Assembly: GCA_030435675.1 (NCBI GenBank)
Contig: CM059621.1
Location: forward strand, 992,001 to 1,056,000
Length of the DNA stretch: 64,000 nucleotides
Direction of reading: 5' to 3'
Source: Steinernema hermaphroditum
Taxonomy: Eukaryota; Nematoda; Chromadorea; Rhabditida; Steinernematidae
Shown here: positions 55,511-64,000 of the stretch, in pieces
Numbering within the stretch: position 1 is the first letter of the stretch
Layout of the letters: each line of letters begins with the position of its first letter
Program-made: the position numbers and the translations under genes
Notes under the pieces: model-generated
Database searches by the model: none
What the model saw: the letters and a program-made list of their open reading frames with translations, nothing else
Told to the model about the DNA's origin: nothing

Positions 55511-56183
55511 CTGTGAGAGATTTATGAAGACAACATGATAATAGATATAAGAATTTTGTAGTAATAGCTCCAGCAGTGGTTGATTTTATATCCTATTCAG
55601 ATGCAGTCCATAGCGCTTTAGAGGTGTCTTCTTATGAACTTGCATAGATTAAGCGTCGTAGAGGTCTTTAGTTTGTGTCGATCGGGTTGTCCGCTAGACA
55701 TATAAGGTGCTGACGCAATGATCATTCCGTTTCCTAGAAGACACCAGGGAATCCGAAGTTGGGACTGCGATTCTATGGTGTTCTATGTTTGGGACTCCCA
55801 ACGTCTTGCCGAGAAGGTCGTCATCACCACCCGTCCATCGATTCCTAAATTGAGTCAGCAACATGAATGCTAAACCTGTGTCAGCTCCATTTGAAATTGG
55901 ATCCCTTGAAATGATCCTCAAAAGTACCGAAATGCCTATATTTACCAATAGCAAACCAAAGTTAACTTCCAAGGAGGCACATAAGATGCGCACTTTATGA
56001 CAAAACAAGATTCTGCCTCACTCTCTCAGTCCGAAGATTCGATACAATTGCGAGGTCTGGGCCACCAGAATCTGATTGGCTCTGGGCCAAGTGAGCCAAG
56101 TCGGATCTGAGAGACATGGTCAGTGGAACGGGTGTAGAGATTCCAAGGTGAAATTTATTCATTTTTGCATATTTACAAGTCTA
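55511..56183. other. Intergenic region between convergent genes
   Basis: The 3' flanks of the metalloprotease-like gene (+) and the SULP gene (-). A 104-codon minus-strand frame at 55694-56008 has no recognisable domain. Nothing else seen. Confidence 0.45.
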
Positions 56184-57999
56184 CTATAACGATTTGCTAT
56201 CTAACTGTTCCGTCTGAAACGCTTCCTCGTTTTCATCCTGTTCCACAGCGTGTAGCACAGCATCGTGGATGTCCGGGAAGAAATTGCTTTTTGGTATGGT
56301 TGAATACAGACCACACATCTGACATAGGTCACGTACTTGAGCTTAAGTCGAACAGGTCATAACATCGCGTGATAGGGATTACCTTTACAGCAGGCGATAT
56401 ACACAGAAACATCGCCTTTTTTCAACTCCTCTGTCAATTCCTTGATGCCGTTCACTCCCATATGGTCGATGTGGGTGAATCCAGAAGCGTCGACAATGAG
56501 ATACTTGACTCGTATCTCGCTTTGCTCGCGGATTAAATGGGCATTGGCCTCGTCAACCATCTTCACGCCGCTCTCCTTGAAGTGCTCAGCGTTGAGGAAG
56601 AGAAGAGGTGCATCGAAGCGGAAGACGACGACCTGGGGATGCGCGTTTTTGGCTCTGAATGTGCTTTTAGAGAAGTAACGTTATAGGGAACTGGTGTAAT
56701 TCAAGCCCGATGTATGAAGTGTCTTGGAAGGCCTTACTTACCCATATCGCTCTAAGTCCCTGTACAAATTGGTATCTCCAACTCGTCCGAGCTTCACTGT
56801 CTTTGGCCATTGAGATCGGAAGATCACGGTAATAAGAGCGAATCCAATGGCAATAGCTAAGCCTTGACTGACGTCCCAGATTACTGTGGCTGTGAAGCTA
56901 ACTATCCATATCGCCTACAACGATGTTATAAATCGCAATTTCCATATAGAGTTCACCTACGAGGTCAATTTTTGATGTTTTCCACAGCACTTTGACATCT
57001 CTGAACTGCATGAACATTCCTTGTAGGGCGACCACAATGATAGCTGAGAGAATGCACTAAAATAGGACGGCGATGGGTGAAATAGAAGACCGAGCTACCA
57101 TAGGGAGAGCTTCTAGGAGAGGTCCAAGCCAGAGGATAACCAACAACATCAAAGAAGCAGAGATGACACTGGAGATCTGGGATCGGGCTCCGATCTGGGA
57201 GTTGATGGTTGACCGGGTGAGACTTCCACTGGCGGGGTGGCAGTGAACAAAGCAGCATAGGAGTTGTGTTAGCGAAAGGGCTCTGAGCTCCTGGAAGAAA
57301 GGATGTGTGTAATAATCTTGAAGAATTCACAATTTGGCTGCTTCGAATCGAATAATGTATGTTATTACGAGTATCTTTTTCGAATATCGAAAATTTTCTG
57401 CCACCACGGGCGACTGATCCCGCGACCTCCAGCATGGTAGGCAAGCGCACTACCCATCAGCCAAACTGCAGCTGTCTATCCGTTTCGATCACGTCTACTA
57501 ACCTAGTCGTATTGCAAAATACTCGTCAAATGACTTTAATCCTTCGAGGTGCATACCTGGCTTCCACTGACTCTATATCCATGCTTCTTTGCAAACAGTT
57601 TCCCAACCGAAAAGGTGACCACGTATACAACGATAGCGATGACGGCGGCATCGAGAATCAGATCGGGAATCATATCGAAGCGTGGGGCATGTGGGGCAGG
57701 AAATCTGAAACATCAATGCGTGAAATGATCAATGGAAATGATGAAAAGTTTCTAGATTACCCAGTTGGAATATGGTTAACGACCTTCATGTGTAGATCGT
57801 TCTCAAAATGGAGATAATAAGAAAGAACAGTCGCCATAACGACGGCAATCAGTTCGAATGGGACTGGCACCGGTATTCGTTTTGTTATAAATGGGTTGAT
57901 GTACAACTTTCCGATGAACAGGAATAATATACAGACGGCTGATGTCACCAAGTCGGGGATGTTAGTTGTGCCGATTTTTGAGAAGAAGTCGTACAGGAT
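56184..57999 (-). CDS. SLC26/SULP anion transporter, C-terminal membrane half and STAS domain
   Basis: Anion exchanger or sulfate permease family, plasma membrane. Seven exons found: 57999-57761, 57704-57557, 57290-57099, 57056-56961, 56914-56742, 56654-56383, 56341-56184, giving the last 425 residues in one frame. Visible: NIPDLVTSAVCILFLFIGK, helix VPFELIAVVMATVLSYYL, HIPTGFPAP, AKKHGYRVSGSQELRALS (a hallmark segment), VALQGMFMQFRD, and a STAS domain with VVVFRFDAPLLFLNAEHF, VKYLIVDASGFTHIDHMG, MCGLYSTIPKSNFFPDIHDA. About 230 residues with the first membrane helices are not found upstream, although a likely first exon is at 61634-61684. The gene is either truncated, rearranged, or has exons I missed in the 3.6 kb gap. 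Confidence 0.88.
57401..57474 (-). repeat. tRNA-like sequence in a SULP intron
   Basis: The reverse complement shows an A-box-like TGGCTGATGGGTAGTGCGC and TTGCCTACCATGC, but the B box is degenerate (GGGATCAGTCGCCC). It is probably a decayed tRNA-derived element. Confidence 0.45.
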
Positions 58000-58339
58000 C
58001 TGCAACGTGGTTGTAATACAATGTAATGTTTTTTTGCCGCACTTTTTTTCTTTTTTTTTGTTTTTTCTTTCCCAGAAGAGCACATTCTTGAATAAAAGCA
58101 GTCTTTCCCATCGGCGAGCGGTGCGTAATAAAATGGAATTTCACCCTGTTATCTAGAAGTTGAGCTGACTGCAGATGTCATGCAGAGAACACATTCTGTT
58201 GCATAAAGATAAAGCCGTCCTACTTTTTCAAGGTTTTTAAGAAAAGCATACCGTCAGGCATATGTTGCGCTGTAATACAACCTGTTCTTTACTATCGCCA
58301 ATTCTAATTTCTTGTCTTCCAGGTTTTCTGTGAGCCGAG

Positions 58340-58740
58340 GCTATTTCTGTACCAACAACGATGGCTGGAACGACCGCACACTCATCTTATTTTGAACTTT
58401 TGAATCTTATCTTGAACCTCAAAGAGAGCGAGTGGACAACCTGACGGATTGACACCGAAACAAATTAAGGACGATTACTGATAAAATTCGTCATTCGGTT
58501 TTCCACTTTCCACTTCCAATTCCACTTCCGTAATCAGCTCTTCACGACTTCGATGCCCGCGCAAACTAATGATAACGCTGCATTCTATTCGGATTCGTCT
58601 GCTCCACCGAAACCAGAAGAAAATCAGCGGCTACGGTGTGACTTTGTTCTTCTTTGTGCATATATGAGACATCCTGCACGGCGTAAGCCGTTGATTCGGG
58701 AAGATAAATCGTGTAAATAAATCGTGTAATCTGTCCTACA
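58340..58740 (+). repeat. Dispersed repeat family R3, copy 4
   Basis: GTGCATATATGAGACATCC with GCGTAAGCCGTTGAT matches 5975-6020. ACTTCGATGCCCGCGCAAAC matches 24210-24235 in reverse complement, and AGAGAGCGAGTGGACAACC matches 25020-25040. The copy is decayed and noncoding. Confidence 0.6.
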
Positions 58741-59956
58741 ATTAATGTCGCCTATTGAGAATATTATCTATTTTTGTAATTTCTACTCCCTGGGTGAAAT
58801 CGACGGGCGTGTTCTTGCGGACAGTGAATCTTCACCTACTTTTATGATTTGCCGCTTGCACTTTGCACTCCTGCAGGTCTTGCAGGTCTATTCTGTCCTG
58901 ACGATCCCTTATGTAGTACCTTGACATTACAAAAGTGATGTACGATGGACGGCGACTGTCGACTAAGTTGTACGATGGACGGCGACTGTCTTGCACGCTC
59001 CCTCTACCTCATAACATAAGCAAATTTAAAAGCGATATCCAATTGGATCACCATGTTCTCTTAGCTCTAACGTTTCCAATTGGCTAAGTACCATAACAGG
59101 CAATGGGGAAATGGAGCAGGTAGTATCACTCACAACTATCATGCCAACATAGCGACTCCACATGCTCATTTCTACTTTAAGGAATAAGGAGCAGATGTTA
59201 AAAAATGCCCTTTGGATTCCCAAAAAGTCCGACTACTCGAGGCCATATGTTTCCCAGTTGACCTTCACTTTGAGCTGGGAGATTCCTGTTTGCTGTTCAT
59301 ATAGCCCTCTCATCTTACTGCTTTTTGAGGTTGTCTGCAAATGACGAGGCCGACGCACTTTTTGTGAACCTGTGGAAAAAAATTAGGCCATATTTATTGT
59401 GGGGCTCACAGTAGAATGCTGACTGCTGACCGTCGCGCAGAGAATGTGTGTTCTATGCTGCGCTGTGTACTACCTGTTCTTAACTATGTGTAATTTCAGT
59501 GCTTAACAATTTTCTCATGGAACTATCGAGTTTCTCCATCGTTCGCGACCATGCAAGGTAATTGACACCGTTGTGTTTATCGCTATTTGCTGTTTAGACG
59601 TTGTTGCCAGGCATTTGTTGGCAAATTTCTGGGAATCCGTAAGATTACCAATCTAACTTCGCATGTCTACATGCTAGGCTCGCTGAAACCTTTGCTGAAA
59701 ATAGTTATTCTAATTGTTTACAAGAAGCAGTTAAACGTGTTCAAGGACCTAAAAGAGGTGAGGAAACTGCTTTTTTACGAAAATTACCGCACACCACAGA
59801 AGGAAGTCATTGAAATTCAAAGCTTTGGACTTTGTGCACCAGTCGCTGCCGTGACCAAAGGAAAATTCAAGTTCGGTGCAGAAGGTGGGGCCAGACCTCT
59901 TACAATGATATTCGGTCGCGCTTCTTCTATGCGCAGAGTTACTTCGACTTTAACGG

Positions 59957-60226
59957 ATGTGTGGCCCTTCGTGCATTACCACAAACTTTGGTATGGCTAT
60001 TGTGAATGGTTATTACTTATACTTAGTTTTCAGTGATGTTGTGGTCCGCTATTGTAGCAGCACTTCTTGGAAGATCAGGGTCAAGGGAAAGAAAACAAGG
60101 GTATTTAAAATGCTCTGCACCGATGCGAACGGCGAACAAATCGAATTCGCAGCATACAACAGCTGTAACAGGACATATCGACCTGCGTCCTATTTTTTGC
60201 TATTTATCAAGAAAAATCGATGTTGA
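59957..60226 (+). pseudogene. Possible fragment with RPA-like OB-fold
   Basis: The frame contains WKIRVKGKKTRVFKMLCTDA followed by NGEQIEFAAYN, which resembles the strand pattern of the single-stranded-DNA-binding OB folds of replication protein A (K-V-F-x2-x-L-x-D-x-x-G-x-I-x-A-x-A-F-N). No full domain set, start or splice structure could be built around it, so it may be a relic of a transposon or of an RPA gene. The resemblance is by eye only. Confidence 0.25.
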
Positions 60227-61633
60227 AAGCGGTCTGGATAAAATGAGACTTTGTATGGGATGGGACTCACTGCCTCTAAGGGGTATGCTCTTTGCATCTA
60301 CGGCCTCGAGCGAGGTAAAGAAAAGACAGACAACCCGAAAACGATATAAAAAAATTTTGTATAGAATGCAGTTTGCTCATTTTTTGCTTACACTACCCTT
60401 CATTAAACACTCTCACTTGTGTTGGTGGCAGGTCGATCCAATAGTTTAAGTAAGCGGCCGTTCGTGGCCTTGCGTCTTTCCCGCAATGGCCGTCACGGCT
60501 CCCTCAAGGGTCACCAGACAGCCGTAGGTTTACCGTCGGAAACTCATCTTGAGACTAGCAACCATAGATAGACATCAAGGGATGCAGTGTTCGGATGGCT
60601 ACTATGACCACTGGAGTCCACATTACCAACCGGGTTGCGACCAGTTTGAAAAATGCACTTTGGCCTACCGCTGACAATGATCAGCGTTCAAATAACATTC
60701 AACTTTGTTCCGCCATGAAAATCTCCTTTTTGAAATTTAGGTCAAAATTCGATTTCGACACAATTACGTTTTCTTCTTTTGGAACCAATGCCGTTTAGCT
60801 GATCGTTTGGCGCCTGAACTAATCCAAAAACGCACGTACTTCCTTATCAACTGATAGGCATCGATACCACGAGGGTCACTGCGCCGTTTTGAGTCGTTCG
60901 ATCGTCTAGACCACTTCCATTTTACTAGATTTTTGAATGACACGCACTGTTTAACAGTGTAAAAGACGTCACTGTTAGATAAGTCATCTTAACATGCGAC
61001 GAATCTTGTTACAAACTGATGGGCACTAAAAAAAAAAGGGCACTACTTGGAAAACTGTAGCTGCCAAGTCATGTGACATTTGTTTTTTTACTGATTAAAT
61101 TGTAACAAATTGAAAAACATCCCCTGCGAATGGTGGCTCTATGAGATCGATATCGAACAGTTTTCAAGGCAGTCTATTTTTATATGAAATTCGTGATATT
61201 CCGCACTAAAGCACATCGTCATAAGGTTCTTGACAGCGAATAATAAATTGGCCATGAGGGGTGCTCTCAATAAAGGAAGTGAGTCGGAGATCGCTTAGGT
61301 TGGCTAGATTATACGGAAATCTCATAGGGCCTTCAATGGGATCTCATGACAAAATAAGTGGGGACCATACTCGCGATAACAATAAAAATTGTGAAATGTT
61401 ATATCTAAAACGGATGGCGTATTTACAAAATCAATACTGAACCGTGAGGTTGATCGAAGAGGGTAGTCTACTGGGAGCCTTATTCGATCGCTTTTCGGAA
61501 CTTAAAAAGGCCACAAGCCATGCATAATTTTCTGTCAACAAATGCACGTAGCTCTTGAACTCAATATTATCTTGAATTCTAGACTAGACAAGTCATAATC
61601 GAATCACCGATTGGCTCTGTAAAATGACGTTAC

Positions 61634-61684
61634 CTGAGTATAGGCGCTGCGGTCGACGCGATACTGCACGTTCGCCTGCGACAT
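61634..61684 (-). CDS. Candidate first coding exon of the SULP gene
   Basis: A 17-codon frame from ATG at 61684 reads MSQANVQYRVDRSAYTQ and ends at a GT donor (CTCAG|GTAACG). The SLC26 family commonly starts with a Y-x-V-(D/E)-R-P-x-(F/Y) motif shortly after the initiator Met, which this fits. The strand agrees with the downstream exons. An in-frame TGA lies upstream of the ATG. The link to 57999 is an inference, since the intervening exons were not found. Confidence 0.4.
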
Positions 61685-63173
61685 GTCGGCACTTTGGGCG
61701 ACGTGTCAACGGGAGCCGACGGCGAGTGGAGTGGGCCGAGCGACGGCCTGACGCCTCTGAAGGGCGTGTGATAAGACGGTTCGACAGGAGTTGAGAGATA
61801 AACAGCGACAGTTCGTTGATTAGCGCTCATAAATCAGAGGTGAATCGTGTGAAAAGAATCTAAGCCAGTCGGTGGTGTTCTGATGAATAATCACATCGCA
61901 TACGTATCAAATGTTTTTGGTGAGAAAAACAGTTTATGTCTAACGCGGTAGAACATTTGCTGTCGTGCATAGTCTTTTACTGTCCATAAAGATGCCCAAA
62001 ATTCTTGAACTGTTATAGTAAAAGCACTTCCGTGGCAGGAGTCTAGAACCCTAGGATGGCATATATTTTTTGAATAAAGGCCTTTGTCGGTCGGAGACAT
62101 AGTGGTGAATAATCACATCACATAAAAAATCTATGTTTGTGTTGGGCAGCCGTCTGTACACGTGGCAAAGTAAGATGAAGACACAACTTCAAACTGGACT
62201 CTAGAACCTAAAGAGTTAATCTATAGTTTGAAATCTATAGTTTTTCGCGGCGTAGATGTCGAACCGGTCGTAGACAGCGCACTTCACGGGACATCTGGGA
62301 ATCGGCAAATCTTCAGCTGCGGCAGCGGAACATCTTTTGCGGCACAGCGGACACTTCTGAGCCTGCATCTGATGCTCCGTGGTCCGGGAGTTGCTTCTTC
62401 GCTGGTCATCAAGGCGTCGGCGACCTTCGGGATGACATCTCATGCAGCATTGGGCGTCGGATTCTTGATCTTGGAGAAACTACAGTGAACTGTTAACTGT
62501 CAGCTGATGGCTTGTACCCTTTAGAAAAGTGGGGTATCTTTTCTATGACATCGCCTTTTAATATGGTGCCTGTAAAGTAGTGTCCGGCTCCCAGAAGGCC
62601 TGGAACACCAGAGCGCTGCAGTTTCACCGTATCGACAACATGACTGTCGCTGTCCCTGACTCCACTACGCCGCCCAGTGAAGCCGAAGTTCGCTGTGATT
62701 TCGAGGTCGGTCCGATGCCGGTAATCTACCTTGTTCCGTCTGCCTGTAGCCTCCGCCTCGCCGGTTGGTTCCTTTTATACTTTAGCAACCATTCAGGACG
62801 AGCGGTACGAGAGAGTGCAGACGACCGGCGAAAAGGGAATGGTTACGGTGTCCTTTGTTCGTCACCTAATGTCAGGTACATTCACGTGAAACCGTAAACA
62901 ACAAATCATTCCCATGAACAATAATGGGGTTGTTTTGAAAGGAATACTTAAGTAATGATATATTGCAGGGAGCAGTACAGCGAAATTTTCCATGTTTACA
63001 TCACTTTCACAAAAGAGAACATTAGCTTTACGAACAAGCATTGTCTCTAGTTGCATTACCTTCACATAAAGTTCGACCTATGTGGCGTACACTTCCCTAG
63101 AAAATCATCTGCCCTTCCCACGCCAGAATATTAAAGGAATAATTCTGGCTGGCAGCTTATAGTTCTCGATCCC
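61685..63173. other. Intergenic region before the partial receptor gene
   Basis: Contains the possible Cys-rich exon at 62216-62479 and a short block at 62793-62840 related to the foldback family (GAGCGGTACGAGAGAGTGCA). Otherwise nothing recognised. Confidence 0.4.
62216..62479 (-). CDS. Possible Cys-rich exon of an unknown gene
   Basis: After an acceptor-like CACTGTAG, an 87-codon frame runs to TAA at 62216. It has paired cysteines in CCMRCH and KCPLCRKRC, then RCPVKCAVYDRF. The CPLC with an upstream His recalls zinc-binding fingers such as RING halves, but spacing is not canonical. Upstream exons on this strand could not be joined in frame with confidence. It may be a pseudogene fragment. 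Confidence 0.3.
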   Translation of the reverse strand, partial: FLQDQESDAQCCMRCHPEGRRRLDDQRRSNSRTTEHQMQAQKCPLCRKRCSAAAAEDLPIPRCPVKCAVYDRFDIYAAKNYRFQTID

Positions 63174-64000
63174 ATGTCCTGTGTCATGTCTACCTACATC
63201 AAGTCTGCTGTCTACCTCACTCTTCTTGACATCAGCGCCGCCATTCACGTACCTGTAAAGCTGTTCTGCATGTACATCGTTTACCGTCATTCACCCAAAA
63301 ACATGGGTTCACTACCATTATTCATCTTAAATGTGATGTTATGGAATTTGCCCCTTGGCCTTTTCGGGGCGTTTATACGCATTCAGCCTCTGTTTCCAGA
63401 CGAATGTCTCCATATTGACCGGCATATTAATCTTTTCGATTCCAGTGAATTGAATACACATTTTGTATTTGGCACGGCTGTTGTCTGTGTAGGAAATAGC
63501 TGCGTAGCTGCACTTCATGCATTCCCTTATCGTTACTGTTTATTCACCTATCCAGATTTCATGAACAAGATCGATCGGAAATGGGGTATTGCCTTCTTCT
63601 GCGCTGTTCACACGCTCTGTTCCATTGTTTCTGTCATCGTTTACGTCAACTTGATTGTTCTATATGATGACTATCCCTTTGAAAATGGGCGCCCACCCAG
63701 GAGTGGAGTTGTATGCTTTATGCCTACTGGGTGGGTTAGGCTTGCCGCTGGCACATCTGCAGCCGTCGTGGTTTCCGGATTGATAATAATGGTTGTATTG
63801 TTTTCGTGCCTTTTGCGATATCAGCTTCGGAGAACGACTGACGTCTATTCACAACAGACCCTTGATCTGCACCGTAGATTTCTTCGATATTTGATCATCA
63901 TCACTGTTCTGCCCATAGCCACAGGAGAGCTTCCTCTTTTAGTGGCGGGAATGAGCGCGATCTTCCGTCATTTACAGCACTCACGTGATGTTTTTATGGC
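63174..64000 (+). CDS. 7TM chemoreceptor (Str superfamily), 3' end outside window
   Basis: The frame is open from ATG 63174 to the window edge (275 residues visible). It is the same subfamily as the gene at 9421, which has the matching blocks HMPVKVFTMVIVFRHTPPNM (here HVPVKLFCMYIVYRHSPKNM), a Cys after PLFPDE, AFPYRYCLFTYPDFMNK, and SGVVCFMPTGW. Six membrane segments are present and the seventh would begin near the edge. There is no intron. Ligand unknown. Confidence 0.85.
   Translation, partial: MSCVMSTYIKSAVYLTLLDISAAIHVPVKLFCMYIVYRHSPKNMGSLPLFILNVMLWNLPLGLFGAFIRIQPLFPDECLHIDRHINLFDSSELNTHFVFGTAVVCVGNSCVAALHAFPYRYCLFTYPDFMNKIDRKWGIAFFCAVHTLCSIVSVIVYVNLIVLYDDYPFENGRPPRSGVVCFMPTGWVRLAAGTSAAVVVSGLIIMVVLFSCLLRYQLRRTTDVYSQQTLDLHRRFLRYLIIITVLPIATGELPLLVAGMSAIFRHLQHSRDVFM

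Larger units (their letters stand above)
58003..61633. other. Long region between SULP exons: repeats, no SULP exons recognised
   Basis: Holds repeat R3 copy 4 (58340-58740) and a plus-strand fragment with OB-fold resemblance (59957-60226). I searched both strands by eye for the SLC26 N-terminal helices and found none. Confidence 0.4.

Noticed and set aside
55694..56008. 104-codon minus-strand frame, considered as a retrotransposon remnant
   Set aside because: No reverse transcriptase or endonuclease motif could be identified on either strand.
1..64000. CRISPR array, prophage or bacterial operon
   Set aside because: Spliced genes, nematode-specific receptors and nuclear gene families run through the whole window; no regular spaced repeats or phage genes are seen.

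Overview
The window is nuclear DNA of a nematode, most likely a free-living rhabditid (clade V) related to Caenorhabditis. The evidence is a set of genes with clear C. elegans-type orthologues, short introns (often 45-60 bp) ending in TTTCAG or TTTTAG, start codons that sit a few bases after such acceptors (typical of spliced-leader addition), and four nematode-specific chemoreceptor genes plus an Srsx-type receptor. Exon structures below were built by joining reading frames at GT-AG sites (GC-AG in two cases). In every model called complete, the summed exon length is a multiple of three.

Left third (1-21 kb): the 3' part of a glutamate carboxypeptidase II gene (+), converging on rml-3 (dTDP-4-dehydrorhamnose 3,5-epimerase, -); a repeat-rich gap of 4.7 kb; a 7TM chemoreceptor (+); an RHBDL4-like rhomboid protease (-); kars-1 lysyl-tRNA synthetase (-); cogc-6 (COG6 of the Golgi COG tether, +); and a calponin-like repeat protein (-). 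Middle (21-36 kb): two long gaps of dispersed repeats around an srsx receptor gene (-), a KSR-like kinase domain gene (-) and a small bZIP-like gene (-).

Right half (36-64 kb): trp-4, the nematode NOMPC/TRPN mechanotransduction channel (25 exons, 1807 codons, 29 ankyrin repeats). Its 3.2 kb intron 8 holds two tandemly duplicated chemoreceptor genes on the other strand. Next comes a tandem cluster of three hemopexin genes: a secreted hemopexin-only protein, a complete matrix metalloproteinase, and a third copy in which the first zinc-binding histidine is replaced by asparagine. They are followed by the 3' part of an SLC26/SULP anion transporter gene (-), whose first membrane half I could not find, and the 5' part of another chemoreceptor (+) running off the window.

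Much of the noncoding DNA is mobile or repetitive: tRNA-derived SINE-like elements, long foldback elements, a terminal-inverted-repeat element carrying a tRNA-like sequence, and at least four other families with two or more copies here. No single operon-like system ties the genes together. The most unusual items are the decaying metalloprotease cluster, the receptor genes nested in trp-4, and the SULP gene that seems to lack its N-terminal half.
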